This document shows, in pieces, positions 10,293 through 22,335 of a stretch of DNA of 64,000 nt. A program made the translations under genes and the position numbers. Below the pieces are notes generated by a model. The model searched no databases and was not told where the DNA came from. It was given only the letters and a program-made list of their open reading frames with translations. Origin of the DNA: Acheta domesticus (lineage: Eukaryota; Arthropoda; Insecta; Orthoptera; Gryllidae). The stretch spans positions 182,978,856-183,042,855 of the forward strand of contig JAHLJT010009419.1 of assembly GCA_031308135.1 (NCBI GenBank). Reading direction: 5' to 3'. Numbering within the stretch: position 1 is the first letter of the stretch; every line of letters starts with the position of its first letter.

Positions 10293-11535
10293 TAGAAGAT
10301 TGGTACGCAAAAAATTACTAAGTGGGTACTCGTAGAGCTGTACTAATTTGCGAGTACAACATACGCTTATTTCACATGTTCTCTCACTCTCCGTAACACT
10401 CACTTTACATTTCCCACTTCATAATATGAATTTACTAACAGCAAGGGCCTGAATTTGAAAGTGCGCCACTTTTATGTATTGATAGTTAAAATTAAAATTA
10501 TCCATTGTGATACCTGAAAAATTTAGAAATTTTTGTATTATTTGATTGATTGCATAAGATTGTTGAATTTGTACGAGTGTGATTTCCAAATTCTTCATCA
10601 TTGTTTTGTCATTACTCCTTCAGGCATATATCCATTCCGACTCCCGCGCCAACTCTTATCCCACGCTAAAGCGAAGGTAGCTGAACTCTAAACATCAATG
10701 AAAATGACAGTCAATATTCCGATGGTGGAAACACAAAAAGATTGCCCGACAAATACATCTACAATTTGCCGCAACAAAGCATGTTCCATGTATCCGTATC
10801 ATTCACGTCATCAAAGTTCGCGCGTCATTTAAATCATTTTATGTGTGTTTTATTTGTGTGTTTGTCTTTTTTTTCAAATACTGAATCATTATTTCGTCTT
10901 TTGAAAGGACGTACGAGTATTTTCTCCTGCAAGCAGTTTTTCCACGCCGAGCACCGCACCGTGTCTTGTCTGTCACCGGCGGTTGCGCGATAGCAAATCC
11001 TCGAAGCGTTCTTTCCCAGGCAATGATGTAGCTCCCTGGTGACTACAACATCATGGAAAACAGCACTTTCATTATAAAGGAAAGATACTTTCGTTTATGG
11101 GAGCAAAATGATAGAGGGAAGGTTGCTGGATTTCATTGAGTTATTGTTCCTCCCCTTTTTTCATTTAGTCCAACGTAGATGCAAGGTCACTTCATAACCC
11201 TTGATATATTTAAATCAGACTGCAGTCCTAGAAATGATTTCATATTTTAACTGCTACATTGTAGATGTTATGACTCATGTATAAATCCTCAGTATACAAT
11301 CTGAGCTTAGAAATGTATACTCTTTGGGTCTCTGTCCTTTTCTACATTTTTTCATTTATATTATATCTTTTAATTAATTTTTTGATCGATTTTTGATATC
11401 GACGATCGCTCCACATCGTGTTGGCGGCAGAATTAGAATGGTTTTGTTTACGTCAGATATGTTAATAATGTTTTCGCACGAAATATAAGAACTTGGATAT
11501 TAATAATAATTATATAAATGTAGGTATCTTATGGG
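10293..11535. other. Unique AT-rich DNA, nothing firm
   Basis: An open frame at 10742-10993 starts at a non-ATG codon and has no recognisable motif or splice context. I see no RNA gene or repeat of note. Confidence 0.4.
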
Positions 11536-11564
11536 AATTATCAATGTATCTTATGTGAATTGTA

Positions 11565-11630
11565 AATTGATACTCGTGGTCGCTTATGACCCTGTCTTTT
11601 AAAAGCGACCTTAAATAAATAAATAAATTT
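11565..11630 (+). mobile_element. LINE 3' end with AAAT tail
   Basis: GGTCGCTTATGACC, then TTTTAAAAGCGACCTTAAAT, then (AAAT)n. The GGTCGCT / AGCGACC pair could form a terminal stem. A related end lies at 48330-48385. No LINE coding sequence can be read upstream. Confidence 0.45.
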
Positions 11631-11935
11631 AAAAAACGGACTTGGAGTTCATATACTAAAGCATCATGATCACTAATCGAACAAAAAATTGGACAAATTT
11701 AAAAAAAAAAATCCGAATACGGAATCCAAATGTCCCATTCAAAATTTTAAGCTACCTCCCTCCGCTATGTCATCCGCTTGATGAAAGGGTCATTTATTAA
11801 GGGGATAATGTAATGTAAATGTAATACATATATACGTATCTGTTATATTTCTTTTAAAAAATTATATTTTACTACAAATGGCGTTGTGGGTGTCAATGAA
11901 AAAATAGTATGTTACTGTCTTCCACGTAACCTTAC

Positions 11936-11976
11936 AAGCGTTAAATGCTTAAATACCTTTTAAGCATTTAACGCTT
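11936..11976. repeat. Perfect 16-bp hairpin
   Basis: AAGCGTTAAATGCTTA (11936-11951) and its exact reverse complement (11961-11976) are separated by 9 bases. The right arm runs into TTTTT. It is too short for a MITE unless the flanks belong to one; function unknown. Confidence 0.85.
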
Positions 11977-12019
11977 TTTGTCATGAACTCGTCACAGGCT
12001 TTGAAACTATAGTCTCCTG

Positions 12020-12235
12020 GACTTCGCTGCCTCCAGATCAGGAGCCATCGGTTCTCGAAGCTCGAGGCGCCGTGGGGGGAGGGCGAGGGACACGGAGCTG
12101 TGCCTCAAAATACACATGACGAGTGGCTTTGGCTGATGGCCAAAGCGGGTGCGAACTCAAGACCTGGCGCTCGGAAACAGCGTGAGCGCCTCCAAAATAA
12201 CTGCTAGTGCATCTTCTGCTGACCCATGAAATGGC
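12020..12235 (-). mobile_element. Possible tRNA-SINE, minus strand
   Basis: On the minus strand GAGGCGCTCACGCTG is followed by GGTCTTGAGTTCGCACCC, resembling A and B boxes of a tRNA-type promoter. A GC-richer body follows in AT-rich surroundings. The B box is imperfect, so this is tentative. Confidence 0.35.
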
Positions 12236-12289
12236 GTCCTTTCGTAAACGACCTCGAGTGGTGGTCCGCGAAAGCACTGACAACATTTA

Positions 12290-13190
12290 AACGTATCACC
12301 GACCGAAAATTATGAATGTTGCGAATTATATTTTTCATATTGGTTCTAAATCTCGTTTTTTGAATAAAATAATAATGTGATATTTTTTCCCACAGAACTG
12401 CATATTCTCATAGAACTGTTTGCATCTCTGCTTTGAGACCGTTGACCAAGGCTATTCTCCAAACTTTTGAAAGTAGTGTATTCATTCAACTACAAATACT
12501 GACATAAAAACAAAGAACAACAAAAAAAATGCTCATTATGGAAAAGGAAAATTGAATAGCATTTTATTGTGTCGATAGCTTCTAAAATGATTTGACAATA
12601 TCTTTTTCATGGCTTTGCCGGTAACTCTACGTAGTCCTCAATTGCGTAAGACATTTTGTTATTAACCTTCTCTTCAAAGACGATATAACGAACTTAAGGC
12701 GATTGATTTGTTAATCGGGGTTCTTGCTTCTACGGTAATTTGATTGCAGTATTAATCACAATAGGTTGTATAATTAGTATGTATTTTACCTTTTCGCAGA
12801 CTTCAAGCAATTTAGTGTAGATAATGATTTGTGATTACTGGGTGAAACTTTAAAGACATTAGGTGCTTATGCTAAACGGAATAATAGATTTCTTAGTTGG
12901 ATTGATAAAAGAACTTCCTCCCCCAAAATGTTCAAATTTCATCTCAATATAAGAGAGTGATTATATTTCAAGCTGAACGCTGGCTTCCGCGCAAATTAGG
13001 ATGCTTTTCTGACACGGACGTAGGGCAAGAGTATACTCGTTTAGACTGTAAATCGTTTTGAAAGAGCAATTGATGAATTATATGATGAAATGTACAGTAT
13101 TTATGATTTGATATGCACAAGAGATACCAACCCTTTCCTATCCAACGCTCATGATTCCCAGCACAATGTGCACAGTGATTGGCACTGCAA
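12290..13190. other. AT-rich DNA, nothing recognised
   Basis: No supported coding frame, RNA or repeat. Confidence 0.4.
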
Positions 13191-13195
13191 TGTGC

Positions 13196-13226
13196 ACGTA
13201 TTGGCACAGCATATGTGCCAATACGT
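13196..13226. repeat. Perfect 13-bp hairpin
   Basis: ACGTATTGGCACA (13196-13208) and TGTGCCAATACGT (13214-13226) enclose a 5-base loop GCATA. Nearby GTGCAC and GGCACTGC words add further self-complementarity. Confidence 0.85.
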
Positions 13227-13826
13227 TGCTTGTTACCTACGCATTGAGTTATCCTCCTTGTTCAGTTGTAGAAAAATAGTTGTAGTTGTAGATAAATATG
13301 AATGAATTGAGTAAGCTTACCACAAATCAATTATGTAGACATCTAAACAATAAACCAGCCTGTATTCGACCCAAAGAACCAAAGAGCCATGCGTGTTCAT
13401 CAAATGTTGGGATCTGTACAGAAAGTAGCACCGGAAAAACCTATATAGAATACAGAAGAAAGCGAATAAGTTAACCTATAGAACTAACTTATTAAAAAAG
13501 CCATGGGAACCTCTATAAACGAGAAGAATAAGGGCAAGGCTTTGTGCACTTTATAAATCGTACGTAGGTCAGCCAGCATGGAAGGAAATTCAGTTTAAAT
13601 TGAAAAACCAAATGATTTAGGCCGAAGTGATCACATCCACAAAATTCGAACAAGGATACAAGATTCAGATCTTGGTAAATTCTCATTTTGAAACAGAGCA
13701 ATTAGAGATTGAAACAGTTTACCCGCAGCAACATTCAAGTCCTTTCCTCTAAGTGCACGTAGTTTTAAAAATAAGTTAGCACAAGCTGAGAGTAATGTAT
13801 ATTAAATGAGTAACTAAGTGATATAA

Positions 13827-13915
13827 AGTGTGGTGAAGTGTTGTGAAGTGGTGGTTAGTGTAACCCCAGTGCAAAACAGTGGAGTGGAGTGGAGTGCAGT
13901 GAAGTGCAGTGAACG
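13827..13915. repeat. GTGAAGTG / GGAGT simple repeat
   Basis: Degenerate short tandem of GTG(A)AGTG and GGAGT words. Confidence 0.7.
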
Positions 13916-14261
13916 TCATAAATGCCTTTTTTTCAATCTACTTTAGCCAATGTCTATGTAGCTCGTACTGATTTTTATTATCACTAACAAATAATTGTTG
14001 TATATCATAGTAGAGTTGAAATAATTGTTATAACAAATAATATTAGCGATATGATGATTATTGCATCGTATTGTATTGTATCGTTTCGTATTGTACTTTT
14101 TTATATTATCTTGTTGTTATTATTGTAATTATTATTAATCAACTGCCACCGGGTCATACTCAATTACAGTTCAGATAAATGTATGTAATAATACCATAGA
14201 CATATTCCTGAACAAAAACACACGTAGTGGATAACTGTTCAAATGTACCCATCCTCCATCC

Positions 14262-14965
14262 GTATCACCGGGCTGAGATGGCTGAGAGCAACAGTAGCCA
14301 CTGCAGCGTCTCTGAGAGGGAGATCCGAGGGTTGGCGTTCCAACGGTGGCGGATGGGTTGAAGTCAGCCGCTGCCTGGAAGAGAACTCTGCCCCTCAAGC
14401 CCCAACGGCCACGATGGAATATCACATATTTCGCGTCTTTCTTCGTCGTACCGCTAGAAGTAGCGTGACCGCCATCATCGCTTGATACGGACGCGATCAT
14501 GCAATATCTGGCGGCACGACCGAGAACATCGCGAAATACCGTGACGTATTCCATCGTGAAGACGGGCCTTGAGGGGAAAAGTAAGAAAAATCGCAGTGTA
14601 GCGCACAGCCACTCTGGTCGACAGGCCTCGGCTCTGACTTCCGAGGATTCTCCGATCAATATAAATCGAATGCGAGAGCATCAGCTTGGACCATGGACCG
14701 CGCGCGATCTATCATCAATCTTAACCCTCCCCTCCTTCCTTGCACACTCTTACTCTTACATTCACTACCGCGCAAGCATTGGGAGCTTAGACTTTGTTCC
14801 GACTGGGGAAGAGACCTGGAGGGGGATAGCCATGCAAACGGACGTGAAGCTCAGCGCCAGATTTCACTTCCAGGAGAGAATACCACTACTCCCCCGAAAA
14901 GTAGCATGAACCATACTTACGGGAATAATGATCTAGGTAACTGACACTTCCAGGAACAATAGCGA
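14262..14965 (+). mobile_element. Long tRNA-headed SINE, copy 1, carrying a hairpin MITE
   Basis: The head GGGCTGAGATGGCTGAGAGC is followed by a weakened B-box region. The body shows CAGCCGCTGCCTGGAAGAGAA, then after the MITE GATTCTCCGATCAATA, GACCGCGCGCGATCT and the tail CTTACGGGAATAATGATC. The order matches copies at 15.7, 25.5, 43.4, 50.6 and 54.1 kb. The body is interrupted at about 14384 by an inverted-repeat element. Confidence 0.65.
14384..14600. mobile_element. Hairpin MITE, member A (inside SINE)
   Basis: The two halves are reverse complements over about 85-100 bp. CCTCAAGCCC...GATGGAATAT...ATTTCGCGTC on the left mirrors ATCGCGAAATACCGTGACGT...CCATCGTGAAGACGGGCCTTGAGG on the right. 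The right end AAGAAAAATCGCAGTGTA matches the termini of the 35.4-kb member. The outermost left end is lost at the join with SINE sequence. Confidence 0.75.
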
Positions 14966-15189
14966 AGATCGCTGGCACTCAGGTTCTTACATCGGCCGCT
15001 TAGCTTTCACAAGCCCTAGTTTTTTATCACGTGACTTCAACAACCCAAGAAATCTTGGTGTTATCACCGTAACGGTGGTGGAATCGTGATCTTATTAATG
15101 TTTTAGAGCTCGGGCAGTAACATTGATTGTCTTCTGTAACGCCGGGAAGGAAAAAGTTTGTTTCTGTCTCCTTGTTACCTGATCTGTCG

Positions 15190-15470
15190 TTCCTCTCCCT
15201 TGTCGTATCCTCACACACATGCACTACACTACTACATATGGCGGTCGACTGCCCGGGAGTAATGAGCTTGTTCCGGTTGGGGCTGTGCCCCGCTGGTGGG
15301 AAATACCTGGATAGGGAAACTCCGATAGCCGACGGATAGGTCTCACGTGATACGATCCCGGATAGCCGACTGGGATCTCATGATCCAGTGGGAATCCCCA
15401 AGAAAAGCATGTACTACGCTTACAGGACTAATGACCTTAGCAGTTGACGCACTAGGAATCACTAATCAAC
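15190..15470 (+). mobile_element. Long SINE, 3' part
   Basis: It carries the family body CGACTGCCCGGGAGTAATGA, GTGCCCCGCTGGTGGGAAAT and the tail GGACTAATGACCTTAGCAGT TGACGC. The head is absent. Confidence 0.65.
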
Positions 15471-15489
15471 CAATCTGTTATCTAGGTAG

Positions 15490-15747
15490 CTAGGTAAAAT
15501 GCAGCCGTTGCCTGGAGGAGAATTCTAGTGTCTGGATACTCTCATCGGTAGTTTACCGTAGCTTCTCCGATCAACACCACGTGCATGCCAGGGCAATTCC
15601 CCAACAAACAGGCCACGTACCATGCGCAATCTTTTCTTTCTTCTGCCGTGTTGGTTCGTCCCGGTTGATGCGGTGTTCTAGGATATACCTGGGTGGAGAA
15701 AATCCCGCAAGCCAACAAAAAGGTCGGAGCCGGATCTCATCCCATTA
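15490..15747 (+). mobile_element. Long SINE, middle part
   Basis: It begins at the CAGCCGTTGCCTGGAGGAGA segment and runs through CTTCTCCGATCAACACCA and the CGCAATCTTTTCTTTC region. It ends where the next copy's GGAGGAGAATTGTAGC starts, so two fragments are joined head to tail. Confidence 0.6.
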
Positions 15748-16195
15748 TGGAGGAGAATTGTAGCGGCCGGATGCTCCGATCGGTAATTTTCCGTGGTTTC
15801 TCCGATCAACACCAGGGAAATGCCGGAGCAGTACCCTAACAAACGGGCCACGGACCGCGCGCGATCTTTCCTTCCTCTTCCTTGTCCAATCCTCTCCTCT
15901 TACACACATACACTTTCACTAACATGCACTACACTACCACACATGCCGGGAGACCGGTCGGGAGTTAAGTGCTTGTCCCGGCTGCGGCGGTGCCCCGCTG
16001 GTGGGAGATACCTGGTTGAGGGGAAAACCCCGCTACTTGACGGTATGTCGGCGCCAGAACTCGCCATCCAGCGGGGAAAGGATCATCGCCACCTCCCGAG
16101 AAAAAACGCGCACTACACTTACGGGACAAATGACCTGAGTGGTTGACGCGCCCGGAAAAACGAATCAATCAATCAATAAACACCTCCCATTATAA
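15748..16195 (+). mobile_element. Long SINE, best-kept body and tail
   Basis: It shows the clearest family sequence: TTTCCGTGGTTTCTCCGATC, AAATGCCGGAGCAGTACCCT, GGACCGCGCGCGATCTTTCC, GAGACCGGTCGGGAG and CCGCTGGTGGGAGATACCTG. The tail CACTTACGGGACAAATGACC is followed by TTGACGCGCCCGGAA and an AATC/AATA tail. The body is longer than typical SINEs, and the long frame across it is not a gene. Confidence 0.7.
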
Positions 16196-16199
16196 ATTA

Positions 16200-16440
16200 T
16201 GCATTTCCTTCACGGGACTGTTCTGCGATTTTTTTTAACTTTGTCCCTGACAGGAATCAACTGTTTCGCTGCCATCCAGTCGGGAGCTTATATGTCGCTA
16301 AAGCGACGTCACTGTGGTGACGTTCAAGCTCCCGATTGGATGAAACCGTCAACAGCTGATTCCTGTCAGGGGCAAAGTTTCGACAATAGCAGTATAACAA
16401 CCTTAGCAGTTGACGCGGTCGCAAATACGACACAATCAGC
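16200..16440 (+). mobile_element. Long SINE tail split by a hairpin MITE
   Basis: TTCCTTCACGGGACT (before the MITE) and AACCTTAGCAGTTGACGCG (after it) together match the SINE tail. The MITE at 16221-16394 therefore sits inside it. Confidence 0.6.
16221..16394. mobile_element. Hairpin MITE, member B (inside SINE tail)
   Basis: Left ACTTTGTCCCTGACAGGAATCAACTGTT and CCAGTCGGGAGCTT are mirrored by AAGCTCCCGATTGGATGAAA, CAGCTGATTCCTGTCAGGGGCAAAGTTT on the right. The outer ends TTCTGCGATTTTTTTTAACTTTG and the right terminus before TA (16395-16396) match the termini of member C at 35.4 kb. The core, however, is a different sequence. Confidence 0.78.
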
Positions 16441-16920
16441 GCAGGAATCAGTTCAACGGCTCGCGCGGCGCGCGCCTGCGGCGTCCGTGACCCTCGGCGC
16501 CCCCGCGCAGCGGTGCGTGGCGCGCCGGCCGCCGCGTGACCTTTCGGCGTCTTCCTTGCGCAAGTGCCCCGCGATGCCTGCCGGCGTTATGGCTGTCCTA
16601 TTAAACGTATCGCGCGCCCGCCGCGGGAGGAGGAGGCGGCCGTTATCTGCGCGTTACGGGGAAGACGTGCCGAGCAGCGCTGCGCCGCCCGCCAAGCGCA
16701 TCGCACGCGCCGCCGCCGCCCCCACCGCCGCTCCGACCGTCCCCCCGCCCCCACTGCTGCCCCCCCCCGCCGCCCCCCGCCTCCCCCCCGCCGCCCCCCG
16801 ACGTCACCACCGCCCCCTCCGCCGCCGCCCATACCGCCCCCACCGCCGTCGCCGCCGTCGCCGCCGTCGCCGCCGTCGCCGCCGTCGCCGCCGTCGCCGC
16901 CGTCGCTCAGACAGTCGGCC
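16440..16920. other. GC-rich island with CCGCCGTCG tandem repeat
   Basis: CpG-dense DNA grades into CCGCC runs and then a (CCGCCGTCG)n-type tandem at about 16845-16910. Pro/Arg/Gly-rich frames on both strands are compositional. The edges to AT-rich DNA are sharp. Confidence 0.6.
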
Positions 16921-17147
16921 GCGTGTTCGCCCGTAATTTACGGTGTGATGTTTTTTACATAAATTGTGTATTGGAGTTAAGACACGGAAAGACGATTCTG
17001 CGGCTGCCAGCGGGGCTTATGGTCGAGAGGTAAAAGCATCGTTCTGGCGCGCCGAATGTGTTTGATACGGTAGGGTGCTCGTAAGATAAGTGTGGTTAGG
17101 AAATGACCCATTCAATAGTGATACACACGCACACACACGTATTAAAT

Positions 17148-17149
<2 letters not shown>

Positions 17150-17203
<54 letters not shown>
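17150..17203. repeat. (TA)n microsatellite
   Basis: About 26 TA units abut the left arm of the next element. The expansion may have started from that element's terminal TATATA; this is inference. Confidence 0.95.
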
Positions 17204-17205
<2 letters not shown>

Positions 17206-17612
17206 TAAAACAATTATAAGCATATTTTGTCTAATAAACTACAAGGATATTCCGAATGGTTGGGCCACAATAAGCACTCAAAACTTTGCTGAGACTGAAA
17301 AATTGAGCGAGACATAAAAATGCACCCAATTTGCACAATTCGACTGCTTTTTTAGTTCTCGCTTAATTTTTCTGCCTGAGCAAATATATTCATTTCTTTT
17401 GTGAATAATAAACAATTTATGTTTCTGGAGTGTTTCTATGCTTCCATAATACACATTTTTGCCCAGAAACCATTTTTTCAAACCAAATTTTGAGTGCTCA
17501 TTGCGGCTCAACCATTCGGAATATTCACGTAGTTTATTAGACAAAATATGCTTAGAATTGTCTTAAGAGCTTATTTTCGAAATTTAGACGTTTCCTCCCC
17601 GGACATCCTGTA
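17203..17612. mobile_element. Mariner-like non-autonomous element with long inverted arms
   Basis: The left arm 17203-17287 (CTTAAAACAATTATAAGCAT, then ATTTTGTCTAATAAACTAC, ATTCCGAATGGTTG) is reverse-complementary to 17485-17570 over about 85 bp. A second nested pair lies inside (AAAAATTGAGCGAGAC and its mirror near 17352-17382). The right end, read outward, is CCGGACATCCTGTA followed by TA, the usual mariner-type terminus and target. The left outer end is replaced by the (TA)n tract. No transposase is present. Confidence 0.7.
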
Positions 17613-17619
17613 TATAAAA

Positions 17620-20600
17620 TGCACCTTAAGCTTCACCAAACTTAATGAAACAAAGTTCTAATAAAAAATTCTAATGACAAACAAATCTAGAGAGATGACA
17701 CCAATAAACCAAAATTCTCAAAATTGCTTTTTTGGACGTTTTTTCTATAAACTGACTTATTCCACGTTCCTCTTAAGAAATCAGAAACGAATTTGAAATA
17801 AAGTCTTTTTAATTTTAACATCAATGTTTTGAGTACAAGAAATACGATGGTATTGAAAGGGAAAAAAGGATTGCAAATGTCTGAGATAGTTATACTTTAT
17901 GGAAGACATATGTTTAGAAAACAAGCTTTCATATCACAGAATATTTTAAGTTAACATGAAAATTTGAAATGTTTGTAACTATTCCTCAACGATTATTGCG
18001 ATTCAATTTAATTCATGTGCGGTTGTCAGTGTTTTTGTGCCAAAAATGTTATCATGATTTTTTCCTCATTATTAATAAATAACACGTTTTTAGGCCTTAA
18101 TTGACTTAAAACAAGATGAAAATAATATTGGGTTCTATTAAAAGTATATATTTCTTGACGATATTTAATAAAATGGACAGTTCGTTTTACAGAGAATGTA
18201 AGCCATTTTAAGAGAAAAATAGACCAACACGTTCATTTTGCCATTATGCCATTAATAGATAATGCCTTTATCGTTCTGATCTCAGAATTACAGACTTTCA
18301 TCAGAAAGTGATATATTTTTAGTGTTTTTCAATTTCGTCGTTGCTGTACTCAATGGAATTTTGTGAACATTTCTGAGACTCAAAGCATTGTTACATATAC
18401 CGGAAGTCAGTAACATCATTTGTAAACAGCGAGTACACTGCAATTCTGGGGAGTCGACTTGCTGTCTAAGTATGTTGTCTAAAATTGAGCGCAAACACAG
18501 GGCTGAGCGTGATATACTAGATCTATCGTAGTTTGACCCCAATTTCGTCAATTCACTGGGTTTTGTTTCTCTTCGCTTTTATCCGAAAAAATATATTTGT
18601 TCTTCGTCATTTCTTAGACCTATCCTCAGATCTTCGACTTACTTTAAGCAAGCCGTTTAAACGCTATAAAAGAAGAGAAATGTCAAAAAACTGCTGTCCA
18701 GAAACTAAGCGTTTCTCATCAAAATGTCAGTGGAAACATCTATTCATTTAACTGAGGTGAATGTAATGGTAAATATTTTTAAAACACATACAATGGTACA
18801 CACTATATTAAATATATTTTATTAAATTTTTAGTTTAGAAAATAAATACTCGTCAATTTCAAGACAAATCGTTTTTGTAAAAACGAGTTCCTATCGTTGT
18901 TCGTTTTCTTGAATATATCACTAATGCAATGATACCCTTGCAGTGCGGTTAATTATTATAATGTAATGCCAAGGATAAGTGATGCAATATGAATAAGGAA
19001 AATACAAAGCGAATCTATCCGTCAATAATATTATGACACTACAGAAGATACAACATTCATTAAATATTTACGAAGAACCATAATACGAAGTACGTAAAAC
19101 CGGAAATAATATTCGCATGAGACGTGATAATATTATGCCAAGTGTAAAATTTATCGACCATAACTGACTCTTAAATTGACGGGAAACGTTATCATCACAT
19201 TCGAAAGTACCAAGAGAACAAATTATGTTAATTGATTTACTAACTAAAAGAATGTGCTATGTTAGTTCTTATTTTAAGGACTAATTTAGCGTCACTTTAC
19301 TACCATCCAAAATTAATTTTCTCATGAGTTTTCTTCTTTGAAGATCACGTTTCAAGACTAATTTCCTTAGAACAATGTACGAGATATACGTTATAAGAAT
19401 TAGCAATTGCTGTTTTTCAAATTAGTTCTTATGCATCTCAACTTCCAAATTTCATATTAACACGAATTATATTTGCAAAACAAACGTAATTTCAGCATTG
19501 TCTTTGTCCAAAAAAACTCGTTCCTTCCAATTTATTTTCTTCTTTCATAATAGTTTAACAAGTTTTTCCTTAAATATTTAACCGAGAAAAATCGCATTTA
19601 ATTAACTTGGGTCTCGGGAAGAACTGGGTAAACACCATTAACCCCTTCTACTTGCTGCATCTACAAAGTTTCTCTCACGTGTACTGTTAAAACAAAACCG
19701 AAATTAAAATATTATTTACAGTTGCATTAATTTCTCTTAAAATTTGAGACCTGTTTTCTTTACGAAAGTAACCAAATATTTTGTTTCATTACAAGATAGT
19801 AAATGAGAAGACTCTTTTTTATTTACTTTTCTTAGCGCTATCAACTTGCGTAAAACACGAACGCCCTGCTGGCTCTATCCTTTTGTCAAACAAATGCTTA
19901 CCCTTCCAAAACAAACCGACTCTTTTTTTCAAAAGGAAAAATTTGTAATAATGGTACATAGTTTTTTATTTCTCTCTTACCAAACTTATTTCTAAGTTTT
20001 CTGTGAGCATTTAATTTGAAATAGGCTTAAAATTGTATTTCATTTTGTACTCAACAAACTTATTCAATTAGTCCTGTTATCTCCAGTGGTTTTCATATGT
20101 ATGAGAAAACTATCAATACATTTGAATAAATGCATGAAGTAGCTACCGGTAAATGATACCTTTTCATTTTCTCAAAATATTGTTAAAATATGATAACAAA
20201 TTTTAGGTTGGTCTAAAAATGTCAAAATTACACGTTGTTTTCAATAAGGTTTTTTAATACTTTGTACATGAGAAGTTAATGGATAAGTAATTTAAATAAT
20301 ATGCTAACTTATTTTAGTAACCACAAAATACAAATTGTTAGAAAATATCTTTTTTTCAAATTGAAGGTGGAAGTAAATCTCTTAGAGCTGACAAATAAGA
20401 CTTGTTCATATAAAGTCTAAATCGACACATATTCATACATTCTGTAGGTAAATTTAAGTTTCGGGTTGAACCCTCAAAATAAGAAAATGTTATTCACTAC
20501 CCTGAAGATAGCCAAATTCCATTTCATCAATTTCGAATATTTATTAATTTGTAATAATATGCATTATTAGTTTTAAAATTTGCAAACTCATTTGCCTATT

Positions 20601-21170
20601 AATGTTAAATGTTATCCTTGGCATGTAATGACATTTACAGATCGATGACCGCGTTTACCTTTTTATAATGGTATACATAACTCGGAATTACTAAACGCTA
20701 ATTAATCAATCGCAGAAGTACGTATAGGACAATGAAGAAGAAGAAATGTCACTGACAAAGGAAACAAAAGTAGTGAGAGGTCATGACTCTACAAACAAGC
20801 GGGCGATGTCTACTGCCTGTTAATTCACGAGGTCAATAAAACAGGAATACTCTTTTATTGCGTAATTAACAAAAGAGTACTTCGGAAGAATGATTACTCT
20901 TGCGGCGGAACTTGAATGCGAAGGATGCGATTGGTTCCTATTCATTAGCAATTAGCCATACAATGTAGAGAAGATTAGCATTGAGAATGAATGAAATCAC
21001 GAAAATTCGATAAAAATTGTACAAATGCGTATATTTAGTTCCTTATATGGAATTACTCTCAGACGCAAACATTTCGCAATACGATCTTTTACAATAGGAA
21101 TATAGGATTCATTCCTAATATTCCTATTTTAAAATATAGAATACTGCTAGTATATAATACAAAAATACGA
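17620..21170. other. Long AT-rich non-coding stretch
   Basis: No coding frame, RNA gene or recognisable element. Short open frames near 18288-18751 lack motifs. It may be intron or intergenic DNA. Confidence 0.5.
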
Positions 21171-21234
21171 ATATTAGGAATATAAACATAGGCATGTGTA
21201 AAATTTTATACACAACTTGCGGGACCCGGCAGAC

Positions 21235-21365
21235 GTTCTGCCCTTCGTATCCCTCTTTCCCCCTCTCTCTGTCCTCTTAATCCCTTCCTCCCTCTCGCTC
21301 TTAGTCTCTCGGTCTCTCTCTGTCCCTGTCTCAGTCTGTCTCTGCATCTCTCTGTCCCTCTCATT
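21235..21365. repeat. CT-rich simple sequence
   Basis: A degenerate polypyrimidine tract of TCTCTC and TCTGTCCC words on the plus strand. Confidence 0.7.
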
Positions 21366-22189
21366 CACATTTAGTTGCAGATTCTTCACGTCTTTGAGCG
21401 GGTGAGGTAATATCGCGAAGCGCCGGGCCAGCAAAAATGTAATAGAATGTTCTTGAAGGTCTCATCCTCTAGATTACGGTGGGAGAAACGTTTCTTTGGG
21501 GTTTTAGGCATCAAAATTTTAGATTTTAATGCCCTAGGACGCTTCGTTTAGGAGTTATTTAACGTTATAGATTCAAAATGCTGCCGAGTGTTGCGGGTTG
21601 CATAATTATGACGTGAATATTTTGTTTTGTTCTACAGCGCCATGTAGTGGAGTTACAACAGAACTAACGGCACATAAACATTCTGGGTGAAAAAAACATC
21701 AGGAGTGCGAACTTTCAGGGTGATCGGTCACACGGTGTCAGAGTTTACCTCATTTATTTATTTATATGTATATAAAAATAAATATACAAAGAGAGAGAGA
21801 GAGAGAATAGTAAAGAAAATATTGAAAGATTTCTTATTTAAAATATTTTTGGGTTTCTGTTATAGACAAGTTTTTAAAATTGAGATACCATTACTTGACT
21901 AGGAGACCGGAAAAGGCAAAATGCTAAGCATACAAGAGTACACGCAATGATTTTGAATTGTGATAGCATTTTTAAAATTCATCCATTATATTGAGATTTA
22001 AATTAAAATATCATAACTATTAATCACACGTATCTGTGGATATTGGCAGGAAATAAATATCTTTACAGAAATTTAATATGAATCCAGTGGATGCACCGCA
22101 TGGAAATGCCTGTCAGATCAATTTTTTTCGTCAAACGTAGACGGCAAAGCTAGTAAACGCTCTACGTGTAATCACTTCGCACATAACTC

Positions 22190-22335
22190 GAGGTAGTCGC
22201 CCTGGTGGTGCAGAGGCCTGGGGCTCCGCGTCCACTACGTGTTGCACACTCCTTACACCAAAGCTGTGGGTTCGGACACCGCAGGAATGGTTTCGGTGAT
22301 GTTGTGGCACGGTGTACGATGTCTCAGAATAAATG
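22190..22335 (+). mobile_element. tRNA-derived SINE head
   Basis: CCCTGGTGGTGCAGAGGCCTGG is followed 60-70 bp later by GTGGGTTCGGACACC. These are placed like A and B boxes of a tRNA-type pol III promoter. The short body continues to AATAAATGTTAC. No acceptor stem forms, so it is not a functional tRNA. Confidence 0.5.

Noticed and set aside
16199..16962. 245-codon plus-strand frame
   Set aside because: It runs through a MITE, a SINE tail and a CCGCC repeat; not one gene.
17010..17075. tRNA gene (GGTCGAGAGGTAAAAGCATC looks like an A box)
   Set aside because: No B box at the required distance.
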